37,789 nucleotides of DNA from Sorangiineae bacterium NIC37A_2 (GTDB lineage Bacteria > Myxococcota_A > Polyangia > Polyangiales > Polyangiaceae): positions 1 to 37,789 of the forward strand of contig NASX01000046.1 in NCBI GenBank assembly GCA_002085155.1, in the 5' to 3' direction. The notes beneath the pieces are model-generated. The model worked only from the letters and a program-made list of their open reading frames with translations, was not told the origin of the DNA and ran no database searches. The position numbers were made by a program, and so were the translations under genes. Shown in pieces: positions 16,190 to 24,113 of this stretch (positions are counted from its first letter, which is position 1; every line of letters starts with the position of its first letter).

Positions 16190-18826
16190 CTACGGTACAA
16201 TCAGGACTTCGCGATCCTTTGAACCGCTGGGCGGTCCAACGTATCCTCGCTTCTCCATCATCTCGACCATCTTGGCGGCGCGATTGTAGCCTATGGTCAT
16301 CTTTCTCTGAAGCCAGGACGTCGAACAGCGCTGGGATTCGCGGACAATGAGCACGGCCTCCTCGAACCGGGGGTCCACCTTCTCCTCCTCCTCGCCGTCC
16401 TCCGTCTCCTCGGACCGCGCCAGGATCGAGTCCTGGTACTGCGGGGGAGCTTGTGCCCGAAGGTGGTCAGTGAGCGCACTCACCTCCTCCTCCGAGATGA
16501 ACGGGCACTGGACCCGCTGCGTGTCCGGCGCGCCGTTCATCTTCACGAGCATGTCACCACGACCGAGCAAGACCTCCGCGCCCTGTTCGTCCAGGATGGT
16601 GCGGCTGTCGACCTTCTGCGCGACGCGGAACGCGATGCGGGTCGGGAAGTTCGCCTTGATCATGCCGGTGATGACGTCGACGCTCGGTCGCTGCGTGGCC
16701 AAGATGACGTGCATACCGGCGGCGCGCGCCTTCTGGGCCAAGCGAGCCACCGAGACCTCCACCTCTTTGCCCTGTTGCATCATGAGGTCCGCGAACTCGT
16801 CGACGACGATCACGATGTACGGGAGGCGCTCGGGAGGAATCACTCCGTCCTGACCGACAGACGCGCCCGGGAGATCCACCACACTTCCGTCGGGGGCGAC
16901 CGCGGTCGCCGTCGGGGGCGTGCCCTTGGCCGTGAGCTCTCCAGCGATCACGCGCTCGACGTAGCGATTGTAGGTCCCGATGTTCTTGGTGCCGGCGTCC
17001 GCGAACAGCTGATAGCGCCGCTCCATCTCATCAACGGCCCATTTGAGCGCCGTCGCGGCCTGTTTCATGTCCGTCACGACCGGCAAGAGCAGGTGGGGAA
17101 TGCGGTCGAAGGGCGCGAGCTCGACGACCTTCGGATCGATCATGAGTAGCCGGAGCTCCTCCGGCGTCCGCATGAAGAGCAGACTCGAGAGCATCACGTT
17201 CAAGCCGACGCTCTTGCCCGCACCGGTCGCGCCCGCGACGATCACGTGGGGCATCGAAGCGAGATCGGCGTAGTAGGGGGCGCCCACGATGTCGCGTCCG
17301 AGCACGACCGGCAGTGGGGCCTTCTTTGCGAGCTCGACGAAGCGCGCGTCTTCGATGAGGTCTCTCAGATAGACAGGCTCGCGCCGATCGTTCGGAAGCT
17401 CGAAACCGATGCGGCTCTTGCCCGGAATCGGCGCGACGATGCGCACCTTGCGCGAGAGGCCAAGCGCCAAATCATCGGACAGGCCCGCGACCTTGCTCAC
17501 CTTCGTGCCCGCGCTCGGCGCGACTTCATAGGTCGTCACCGTCGGACCAGGATGGATCTCCTCAACTTTGCCGAGCACGCCGTAGTCCGCGAGCGTCGCC
17601 TCCAGGCGCGCTGCGTGCGCCAAGAAGACGCTCTTATCGATGCGCGCCGCCGAGGAGGGTGGCTCCTCGAGCAGAGCCGGGTTCGGAAGCTCGAACTTCG
17701 GCGTCTTCCGCTCCCGCGCCACGCGCCGCGTCGGCTCCGCGTCTTTCTTGCGAGCCACGATCTTCGGCTCCTCCGATGCCTCCTCGGACTCATCGTCCTC
17801 GGCCTCCAGCTCGTCGGTTTCCTCTTCGTCTTCGTCCGACGCGTCGCCTTCGGAGGCTTCTTCATCGACGGAGTCGCCCTCCGGCTCAGCGTCGTCGAGG
17901 ATCTCCCAGGAGCGCCCGCGGACCTTGGGGCCGCTTTCGGGACTCTTCTCCCGCGAGGCTCGCGCCTCGCGCGCGTCTTCGTCATCGAGAACATCGGACC
18001 AGAAGTCGATGTCCGGTTCTGGTCCGGTCGGGCGGCGCAAAGCTTCCACCACCGCGAGCGGAGGACGCCCCGTGCGCTCACTCGGGATCCACGGACCAAC
18101 CAGATCAGGCTGAAAGAAGACGCGCTCAGCTTCGCCTTCTTCAGGCACACCTAGCTCCGGCTCGAGGAGCTCCTCCTGCTCCCTCCGGAACTCCGAAGCT
18201 GTCCTCCAAGCTTCGACGACTCGAGCTGCGCGGGCCTTCACGGCCGCCGTGAGAGCTCGCGCGAGAGTGATGAGCTTTTCGTAAGCGGCCACCAGGGAGA
18301 ACGAGGCGCGCCCGATCCCGATCAGAAGTGAGGCCGTGGTCACGACGAGGACGGATCCGGGGGTCGAGAACAGACCGCGGAGAAGCTCGCCGAAGACGAG
18401 TCCAACGTTGCCGCCCATGGGGGCGCCCCCGAAGCAGCGCTCGCTGGGGAGGAGCACTTGGAGCAGGGAGGCCGTCAAAAGGAGCAGGATGACGTCCCCG
18501 GCGATGCGGAGGCCGAGGTCGCGCGTTTCGTTTTTGCGGAAAAATTGCGCTCCGAGGAGAGCGAGGTGGAAAGGGGCGAGCCAGGCCGCACCGCCAATGG
18601 ACAGAACCAGGACGCGGGCCAGGTTCGCCCCCACAATCCCCATCCAATCGCCGCCGCCCCCGCCAGGATCTTCGGGGTCGAGCCGAAAAGATGCGAGAGA
18701 GAGGAAGATGAAGGCAGATCCCGCCCCAAAGCAGAGCGCCAGGAGCTCCCGCCGGCGGTCAAAGAAGCGGGACCCCAAGCCGGCTTCAGGCTCGAGAGAG
18801 CGAGGGACAAAAGCCCGGGAGACCAT
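16190..18826 (-). CDS. ftsK: FtsK/SpoIIIE-type DNA translocase
   Basis: The 878-aa protein has the FtsK layout. An N-terminal membrane domain carries about four hydrophobic segments (residues 25-190). An acidic, Glu/Asp-rich linker follows (about 280-380), then the alpha/beta motor and a C-terminal gamma winged helix. Walker A is GATGAGKS (about 532-539), Walker B is VIVVDEFADLM (about 667-677), and the downstream ILATQRPSVDVITGMIKANFP is strongly conserved. The last 70 residues (LIVRESQRCSTSWLQRKMTIGYNRAAKMVEMMEKRGYVGP) match the gamma domain that reads KOPS-type sites. FtsK pumps chromosome-dimer and terminus DNA at the division septum and activates XerCD. The linker is shorter than in E. 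coli. No obvious Shine-Dalgarno precedes the ATG at 18826. Confidence 0.96.
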   Translation of the reverse strand: MVSRAFVPRSLEPEAGLGSRFFDRRRELLALCFGAGSAFIFLSLASFRLDPEDPGGGGGDWMGIVGANLARVLVLSIGGAAWLAPFHLALLGAQFFRKNETRDLGLRIAGDVILLLLTASLLQVLLPSERCFGGAPMGGNVGLVFGELLRGLFSTPGSVLVVTTASLLIGIGRASFSLVAAYEKLITLARALTAAVKARAARVVEAWRTASEFRREQEELLEPELGVPEEGEAERVFFQPDLVGPWIPSERTGRPPLAVVEALRRPTGPEPDIDFWSDVLDDEDAREARASREKSPESGPKVRGRSWEILDDAEPEGDSVDEEASEGDASDEDEEETDELEAEDDESEEASEEPKIVARKKDAEPTRRVARERKTPKFELPNPALLEEPPSSAARIDKSVFLAHAARLEATLADYGVLGKVEEIHPGPTVTTYEVAPSAGTKVSKVAGLSDDLALGLSRKVRIVAPIPGKSRIGFELPNDRREPVYLRDLIEDARFVELAKKAPLPVVLGRDIVGAPYYADLASMPHVIVAGATGAGKSVGLNVMLSSLLFMRTPEELRLLMIDPKVVELAPFDRIPHLLLPVVTDMKQAATALKWAVDEMERRYQLFADAGTKNIGTYNRYVERVIAGELTAKGTPPTATAVAPDGSVVDLPGASVGQDGVIPPERLPYIVIVVDEFADLMMQQGKEVEVSVARLAQKARAAGMHVILATQRPSVDVITGMIKANFPTRIAFRVAQKVDSRTILDEQGAEVLLGRGDMLVKMNGAPDTQRVQCPFISEEEVSALTDHLRAQAPPQYQDSILARSEETEDGEEEEKVDPRFEEAVLIVRESQRCSTSWLQRKMTIGYNRAAKMVEMMEKRGYVGPPSGSKDREVLIVP

Positions 18827-19068
18827 GTGGATAAAAAACCTACATTGGAATACCTTGGAAGTCCAGAATGTGCCTGTTCGGGTGAGTCGGACGTTCCTCG
18901 TCCCGGGAGGGCGGCGCCGGAGAAGCGCTCCTCAAAGGGCGCGCGTTTACCGCTCAAGTGAAGCGCTATTCTGTACTATCGTCTGAACTGGCCGTAGGGC
19001 GACAGGAAGAGTGATGAGGGCAAAGAGAGCCTCTCTGACTCCTCCTCGAAAAGGAACGGAAAGCACGA
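18827..19068. promoter_or_regulatory. Divergent intergenic region between ftsK and the HEAT lipoprotein
   Basis: These 242 bp separate divergent genes and should contain both promoters. A weak candidate for the rightward gene is TTTACC, about 15 nt, TATTCT, followed closely by TACTAT near 18975. No inverted repeat stood out. The call rests mainly on gene orientation. Confidence 0.35.
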
Positions 19069-20685
19069 ATGACAGGGCGACGGGGGATCAACAAGACAAC
19101 GAGAAACCTGGCGCTGGTCTTCTCCGCGGTCATCCTGACGGGGACCGTGAGTGGCTGTCGCGTCTCGAACGACGAGATCCACGGCTGGGCCCAGAAGAAG
19201 TCCGGACCGAAGAAGCTGACCGCGGTGCTCACGCACGACAAATATCCGCTCGACCTGCGCGTCGAAGCGGCGCTCACGCTCGCGACGATGAAGCCGCGCG
19301 GCGGTCGTGCTGTCGGCTTGCTCGGCGAAGACGGTGCCGTCGGACTCCTCGACTCTCTCGCTTCGCTCACCTCCGCGCGCCGCGAGCAGGTCATCGCGGG
19401 TATGGTGCCGCGGCTCGTCGAGGGCATGCAGAAGGAGCGCCCGGAGGGCGCGGCTGATCCGACGATCCCCTATAAAGACGCGACCTTCGCCCTCCTGTCC
19501 CACGACGGCGGTTCCCTGATCACAAGCCCCGAGGCGAAGGCCGAGCTCGAAAAGGCGCTCATCGCCTGGTGCCAGACGGACTTCGAGCAGCGCTTCGACG
19601 ACACCTCCCAGCTCTACGGTGTCGAACAGGTGCTCCGGCTCCTCCGCGCCGAAGGCGCCCGCCATTTGCCGAACCTGCTCTCCGCCGATTTCAAGCACGT
19701 CGCGGCGGTCTCGAACCTCGTTCACGAGCTCGGTGACGACGCGACCCAGCTCGAAGCGAGCAAACGACTCGTCGCGATCGCGACCTTCGTCGATTCGCCC
19801 GAGTGGACGAAACAGAAGGAAGAAGGTGTCCGCGCCGCGAACAAGGCGAGCGGCCTCACGGTCACCGACAAGCAGTTCGAGAAACAGCTCGAGGCGTATC
19901 AGGAAGAAGAAATCGTCCGCGTGTTCGGCGCGATGAAGACCGTGGGCCGCGCGCCCATCACGGAATATCTGATCGCCTACGCCAAAAACGAGGAGAAGGG
20001 CGAGAGCCGTCGAGCGGCCGCGCTCGCCGCGCTCGAAGGGAACCTCGACCGAAAGAACCCCGATCACGCGACCTTCGCCCTCGACTTCCTGTCGAACGAA
20101 AAGGCACCGAATACGCTGCGCGACCTCGCGGCGCGTCGCGTCGGAGAGCTCCCCCGCGAACAGGTGAGCACGCGCCTCTACGCGCTCTTCTCGAACGCCC
20201 GCTGGCAGGTGCGCTGGACCGCGGCATCGCTGCTCCTCAAGATGAGCGAAGCCAAACATCTCCCCGAGTTCATGGGTGAGCTCGGAAAGGTGAAGCAGAT
20301 GGCTCTCTCGGAGCCGCTCTCCTATGGCCCCTTGCTCCACGACGTGAAAGGCGAGGACCCGACGGCGGTGGTGGCTCGTTACGCGGGCAGCTCAAACCCG
20401 GTGCCGGTGCGTCTGAGCGCGCTCGGCTACTATTACGCCTACGGCGACTCCCGCGACGCGGCGAGCCTCGAACAATACACGAAGGACACCGCCAAGGTCC
20501 CCGCCTGCCCGCCGAAGGCCGAGGCCTGTGAATGGCAGTGCGTCATCACCGAGAAGGACAAAGAGGACAAGGACGTCCGCGTCGCCAAGAACGTCCAAAC
20601 CGTCGGCGATTACGTCCGCTATTGTATCTTGCCTTCTCTCACGAGTCGCACACCTGAGTCAGCCCAGCCGGAGGCGACTCCCTAA
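19069..20685 (+). CDS. HEAT-repeat-like lipoprotein
   Basis: The 538-aa product begins with a lipoprotein signal: basic MTGRRGINKTTRN, a hydrophobic core, and lipobox TVSGC with acylated Cys at residue 30. It should be exported and membrane anchored. The mature part is almost entirely alpha-helical, with repeated 30-40 residue units that look like HEAT repeats (for example LDLRVEAALTLATMK, and DLAARRVGELPREQVSTRLYALFSNARWQVRWTAASLLLKM). The last 70 residues contain four Cys (PACPPKAEACEWQC, and YCILPSL), possibly disulfide bonded. An AAGGAACGG Shine-Dalgarno precedes the ATG. A 9-bp hairpin follows the stop. It may be a scaffold for envelope protein interactions; the specific role is unknown. 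Confidence 0.82.
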   Translation: MTGRRGINKTTRNLALVFSAVILTGTVSGCRVSNDEIHGWAQKKSGPKKLTAVLTHDKYPLDLRVEAALTLATMKPRGGRAVGLLGEDGAVGLLDSLASLTSARREQVIAGMVPRLVEGMQKERPEGAADPTIPYKDATFALLSHDGGSLITSPEAKAELEKALIAWCQTDFEQRFDDTSQLYGVEQVLRLLRAEGARHLPNLLSADFKHVAAVSNLVHELGDDATQLEASKRLVAIATFVDSPEWTKQKEEGVRAANKASGLTVTDKQFEKQLEAYQEEEIVRVFGAMKTVGRAPITEYLIAYAKNEEKGESRRAAALAALEGNLDRKNPDHATFALDFLSNEKAPNTLRDLAARRVGELPREQVSTRLYALFSNARWQVRWTAASLLLKMSEAKHLPEFMGELGKVKQMALSEPLSYGPLLHDVKGEDPTAVVARYAGSSNPVPVRLSALGYYYAYGDSRDAASLEQYTKDTAKVPACPPKAEACEWQCVITEKDKEDKDVRVAKNVQTVGDYVRYCILPSLTSRTPESAQPEATP

Positions 20686-20697
20686 ACCCTCTCCTCT

Positions 20698-20719
20698 CCG
20701 GCGCGGCCCCCCGCGCCGG
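20698..20719 (+). terminator. GC-rich hairpin downstream of the HEAT lipoprotein
   Basis: CCGGCGCGG (20698-20706) pairs perfectly with CCGCGCCGG (20711-20719) over a CCCC loop, 12 bp after the stop codon. The following TCTCATGAATTCATTTTGG has only a weak T stretch. It is a likely terminator or attenuator separating this gene from the RHH-FHA gene. Confidence 0.6.
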
Positions 20720-20724
20720 CTCTC

Positions 20725-20734
20725 ATGAATTCAT
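20725..20734. promoter_or_regulatory. 10-bp palindrome before the RHH-FHA start
   Basis: ATGAATTCAT is a perfect palindrome lying 7 bp before the ATG at 20742. Ribbon-helix-helix proteins bind short palindromic operators, so autoregulation by the downstream product is conceivable. A 10-bp palindrome can also occur by chance. Confidence 0.25.
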
Positions 20735-20741
20735 TTTGGCG

Positions 20742-21557
20742 ATGAGCGAAAACAACAAGAAGACGCCCCGTACCTTCCAATGCCGTGACGCTCTTTGGGA
20801 AAAGTTCGAAGAGATGGCGCGTGAGCTCGAGTGCTCCGTCGACTATCTCATCAACGACTCCATGAAGCAGTACGCGCGCCAGCGCGGCTTCGCGCCGGCC
20901 GGTTCTGGCTCTGCCGCGAGCCGCCTCTCGAGCACCCCGCCGAAGCCGGAACTCTCTTCTCCTCTCGCTGCCTCTCCGAGGCCTCTGCCGGTTCCGAGCG
21001 CAGCGCCTCCGGCGCCCCCCGCGCCTCCCTTGGTCACGCCCACGACTGGCGTCCCGGTTCCGCCCGTCCCCCCGCCGATCCCCGGCCGCTCGATTCCGGC
21101 GCCTCCCGCCCCCCCGGGCGCCAGCGTCCGTCCTCAGCTCCCCTCCCTCGGGCCTCTCACCAAGCCCTCTGGACCCGGCGGAGCTCAGACGGTGCCCCTG
21201 CCCCCGAATCGCCTGCCCCCGCTCACCAGCGGCCAGGCCAAGCCGATCCCCCCGCCCCCCGGACAACAGCCCGCCCAGCGCACCCTCGTAATCCACTTCG
21301 AGGGCAATGCCTACCCGGTCCACAAGGACCCCTTCGTGATCGGGCGCGGCAAGCAGGTCTCAGATCTCACGATCCGCGACCCGAACATCTCGCGCCAGCA
21401 TGCGGCGATCGAATACCTGAACGGCTCCTATTGGATGGTCGACATGGGTTCGACCAATGGCGTCGAGTTCAACGGTCAACGCGTTCAGCGCAAGCAGATC
21501 AACAACGGCGAAGTTTACCGTATCTGTAGCCACGAACTCCTCATGTCGCTCACCTGA
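20742..21557 (+). CDS. Ribbon-helix-helix plus FHA domain fusion protein
   Basis: The 271-aa protein has an N-terminal segment (about 8-48, RTFQCRDALWEKFEEMARELECSVDYLINDSMKQYA) with the strand-helix-helix pattern of a ribbon-helix-helix DNA-binding domain. A Pro/Ala-rich linker spans about 55-180. The C-terminal FHA domain (about 185-270) shows the phosphothreonine-binding signature: FVIGRGKQVSDLTIRD, NISRQHAAIEY, and MGSTNGVEFNGQRV. FHA domains bind pThr peptides made by Ser/Thr kinases, which are abundant in myxobacteria. The architecture suggests a DNA- or nucleoid-associated protein that reads a phosphorylation state; this is inference. The ATG at 20742 was chosen over a TTG 6 bp upstream. 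It lies 56 bp after the HEAT lipoprotein, with a hairpin between. Confidence 0.88.
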   Translation: MSENNKKTPRTFQCRDALWEKFEEMARELECSVDYLINDSMKQYARQRGFAPAGSGSAASRLSSTPPKPELSSPLAASPRPLPVPSAAPPAPPAPPLVTPTTGVPVPPVPPPIPGRSIPAPPAPPGASVRPQLPSLGPLTKPSGPGGAQTVPLPPNRLPPLTSGQAKPIPPPPGQQPAQRTLVIHFEGNAYPVHKDPFVIGRGKQVSDLTIRDPNISRQHAAIEYLNGSYWMVDMGSTNGVEFNGQRVQRKQINNGEVYRICSHELLMSLT

Positions 21558-21629
21558 CCCGTTACAGCGCGCGCTCGCGCGCGGGCCAGCTTCGCGCTCC
21601 ACTCAGCCGGGCGCTCCCACCGGACAAAG

Positions 21630-23285
21630 ATGGTATCGATCGTTAGCGCCGCCCGCGACCTGAGTCGCATCCGAGAGGTCTCGACGGTGCTCGTTCGCCA
21701 CGGGTTCGGCGAAATCGTGATGCGACTCGGACTCGGCGGGAAGAAGTCCGACGAGATTCCGCGCGAGGGCGACACGAAGCAGACGGCTCGGGAGAGCGTC
21801 TCGAGCCGCATCCGCAATGTGCTCGAAGATCTCGGGCCCTCTTTCGTCAAACTCGGCCAGCTTGCCTCGACGCGGCCGGACCTGCTGCCCGCCGAGCTCA
21901 TCACGGAGCTCAAGAAGCTCCAGGACTCGGTCAACAACGTCCCCTTCCCGGAGATCCGGGATCAGATCGAGGCTTCGCTCGGCGCGCCCGTCGAGAGCTT
22001 CTTCGAGTCCATCGACGAGACGCCCCTCGCCGCCGGCAGCATCGCGCAAGTTCACCGCGCCCGTTTGAAGACGGACGACGGGCCCGTCGAAGTCGCCGTC
22101 AAAGTGCAGCGACCGGGCATCGCCACCAAGATCGCGAGTGACCTCGACATCCTGCATCTCTTCGCGACGCTGCTCGAGCGGACGATCCCCGAGACGCGCA
22201 TCTACTCCCCGATCGGTCTCGTCGAACAGTTCGATCAAGCGATCACCGCTGAGCTCGACTTCTGTCAGGAAGCGGAGAACGCCCGGCGTTTTGCGAAGAA
22301 CTTCGAGAACGTCCCCGAAGTCGTCTTCCCGAAGGTCTATCGAGAGGCCTCGAGCAAGCAGGTCATCACCCTCGAATACATCGACGGCCAAAAGCTCCAC
22401 GACGCCATCGCCCAGGGCTTCGAAGGGAAAGCCATCGCCCGGCTCGCCTTCCGCACGATGATCCAACAGATCTACGAGGACGGCTTTTTCCACGCCGATC
22501 CTCACCCGGGCAACGTCTTCATCCTCGGGACGCCGGAAGCACCGCAGCTTGCCATGATCGATCTCGGCATGGTCGGGCGCATGGGGCCGCGGATGCGCGA
22601 CTTGACGATCGATGTCGTGACCGCAGCGCTCCGACGCGATGACGAAGCGATCGCTCTCGCCCTCTACGAAATCGGTACTCCGACCAAGAAGGTCGACATG
22701 GAGGCTTACAAAGCCGAGGTCGCCTTCCTCACCGAAAAGCTCCTCGGAAAGAGCCTCAAAGAGCTCGAGATGAGCGAGCTGGTGCGGGACCTGGTCCGCA
22801 CCGCGACGAAGTACGGAATCACGATTCCGACCGACTTCGTCCTGATGGGCAAAGCGCTCGTTACCATCGAAGGCGTCGGAAAGGAGATCGACCCCGATTT
22901 CGACATCATGGAAGAGGCCCGCCCCCTCTTCGCGAACCTGCTCCGAAAGCGTTATTCCCCCGAGCGCATCGGGAGCGATCTGATCCGCCGCATCGAGCGC
23001 CTCGGCGGCCTCGGCTACCGCCTCCCTCAACAGCTCGAGGAAGTCTTAGACGACCTCCGCCTCGGCCGCCTCAAGCTTCAAGTCGAAGACCAGAAACACC
23101 AAGAAGGCCTCAAGAGCAGCGCGCGCCACCTCGCCGCTGCCGTCGTCGTCTCCGCTCTCGTGATCGCCTCCGCGCTCCTCTTCTCAGCGGGGCGCGATAC
23201 GCCAGCCTACGTCTTCCTCGTCTTCGCGCTGCTCGGCACGCTCATCGAAATGGCCCAAGTCGGCCTCGAGCGCCTGAAGCGCTGA
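21630..23285 (+). CDS. ABC1/UbiB-family atypical kinase
   Basis: The 551-aa protein shows the full UbiB/ADCK signature. The KxGQ motif is FVKLGQLASTRPDLLP (about 72-87). The Ala-rich nucleotide loop is AAGSIAQVHRA (about 134-144). VAVKVQRPGI has the ATP-binding Lys near 158. A glutamate-rich ELDFCQEAENARRF, the catalytic HADPHPGN (about 288-296) and the metal-binding DLGMVGRMG are also present. The C-terminus has two TM helices (about 495-545, HLAAAVVVSALVIASALLF and AYVFLVFALLGTLIEMAQVGL) typical of bacterial UbiB. The family supports ubiquinone or other isoprenoid-lipid metabolism through ATPase activity. There are no ubi genes nearby, so the quinone role is by family. It is separated from the FHA gene by 72 bp. 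Confidence 0.96.
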   Translation: MVSIVSAARDLSRIREVSTVLVRHGFGEIVMRLGLGGKKSDEIPREGDTKQTARESVSSRIRNVLEDLGPSFVKLGQLASTRPDLLPAELITELKKLQDSVNNVPFPEIRDQIEASLGAPVESFFESIDETPLAAGSIAQVHRARLKTDDGPVEVAVKVQRPGIATKIASDLDILHLFATLLERTIPETRIYSPIGLVEQFDQAITAELDFCQEAENARRFAKNFENVPEVVFPKVYREASSKQVITLEYIDGQKLHDAIAQGFEGKAIARLAFRTMIQQIYEDGFFHADPHPGNVFILGTPEAPQLAMIDLGMVGRMGPRMRDLTIDVVTAALRRDDEAIALALYEIGTPTKKVDMEAYKAEVAFLTEKLLGKSLKELEMSELVRDLVRTATKYGITIPTDFVLMGKALVTIEGVGKEIDPDFDIMEEARPLFANLLRKRYSPERIGSDLIRRIERLGGLGYRLPQQLEEVLDDLRLGRLKLQVEDQKHQEGLKSSARHLAAAVVVSALVIASALLFSAGRDTPAYVFLVFALLGTLIEMAQVGLERLKR

Positions 23286-23449
23286 ATGCGCAGACACCTT
23301 CGGTCTCTCACCCAGCCCCGAGCCCGGGTTCCGCCCGCCGCGTCGACCGACGGAGCGCGCGCCCCTCTCCTCGGGTTCACTCGCCCTCTGCGTCTATCCG
23401 TGAACAACCTCACTTGCGCGCGCGCCCGTTTTGGAGTGCGCTGCCCAGA

Positions 23450-23779
23450 ATGTTCATGCAACGCTCGCTCTCCACTCTCCTCTTCTGCTCCCTCGCGCTC
23501 GCCGCCTGCAGCAAATCGGGCGCTCCCGCCGAGGCCCCCGCCGAACCCGGCGACAGCCCGGTCCTCCCGGGCGCCGATGAGCCCTCGTCCGCCGAGCGTC
23601 CCTCCCTCACCGCCGAAGAATGCACAGACGGCGGCGGTGAAGTCATCGGCGATATCGGCGACGGCGCGATCCATCGCCCCGACTACCTCTGCGCCAGTGG
23701 CGCAAAGCCCACAGGCTCCATTCGCGCCCCCGAAGGCGGCCCCATCGCCATCGAAGGCCAGGTCTGCTGCCCGAAGTGA
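23450..23779 (+). CDS. Small Cys-containing lipoprotein
   Basis: The 109-aa product (or 107 aa from the second ATG at 23456) has a clear lipoprotein signal, MQRSLSTLLFCSLALAACSKS, with Cys after LALAA. The mature part starts with an Ala/Pro/Glu linker (about 24-50). A compact C-terminal domain carries four Cys (EECTDGGGEVIGDIGDG, YLCASG, and final VCCPK), probably forming two disulfides. Short Cys-rich secreted domains ending in CC are seen in myxobacterial exported proteins; the specific function is unknown. A longer frame from 23414 was rejected because the added residues precede the signal peptide. No strong Shine-Dalgarno is visible. Confidence 0.75.
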   Translation: MFMQRSLSTLLFCSLALAACSKSGAPAEAPAEPGDSPVLPGADEPSSAERPSLTAEECTDGGGEVIGDIGDGAIHRPDYLCASGAKPTGSIRAPEGGPIAIEGQVCCPK

Positions 23780-23836
23780 ACCTCGCCGGACCTGAGTGAC
23801 GCCTGAGCGCCGTGAGTCCCTTTCTCGGAATCCCCC

Positions 23837-24016
23837 AGCGCGCTGTGAGCCTTTTCTGCAGTCGCCTGTCAGCGCAGTGTGAGCCCCCTCCTTGGGAGTC
23901 GCCTGTCAGCGCGGTGTGAGCCCTTTTCTTTTTTGGGGTCGCCAGCGCGGTGTGAGCCCCCTCCTTGGGAGTCGCCTGTCAGCGCGGTGTGAGCCCTTTT
24001 CTTTTTTGGGGTCGCC
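23837..24016. repeat. Tandem repeat of five 34-37 bp units, two alternating types
   Basis: Units begin with AGCGC(G/A)GTGTGAG or a variant at 23837, 23871, 23908, 23944 and 23981. Two types alternate: one ends CCTCCTTGGGAGTCGCCTGTC, the other has a pyrimidine run then TTTTTTGGGGTCGCC. As a result 23871-23943 and 23944-24016 are a 73-bp duplication differing at one base. No gene is seen in 23780-24113; this repeat and the adjacent dispersed element fill most of it. Confidence 0.9.
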
Positions 24017-24053
24017 GATCCACCTGCCCGCAGGGGAGCTTTAACGGCGAGTG
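24012..24053. repeat. Dispersed hairpin-type intergenic repeat, copy A
   Basis: TCGCCGATCCA (24012-24022) and ACGGCGAGTG (24044-24053) recur at 37690-37700 and 37722-37731 with exactly the same 32-bp offset, and the intervening CT-CCCGCA is also shared. TCGCCG and CGGCGA are inverted repeats of each other, so the element can form a stem-loop. The flanking pyrimidine-rich CTTTCTTTTT-type sequence before it is shared too. Confidence 0.75.
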
Positions 24054-24071
24054 TCCGCCTACGCTCGGCCT

Positions 24072-24093
24072 CTCAGCGATTTTTTCTGCTGAG
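24072..24093 (-). terminator. Hairpin downstream of the EGF lipoprotein
   Basis: CTCAGC (24072-24077) pairs with GCTGAG (24088-24093) over a loop containing six T on the plus strand. It lies 20 bp beyond the stop of the leftward EGF gene. There is no T tract after the stem in the minus direction, so confidence as a terminator is low. Confidence 0.35.
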
Positions 24094-24113
24094 CCCGCTC
24101 TCTCAACCAGCCC

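Noticed and set aside
18976-20340. 454-codon leftward frame opposite the HEAT lipoprotein
   Set aside because: It is a shadow of the lipoprotein gene, which has a signal peptide, a lipobox and a Shine-Dalgarno.
21603-23030. 475-codon leftward frame opposite the UbiB-like gene
   Set aside because: The plus-strand frame carries all UbiB motifs; the opposite frame has no recognisable domain.
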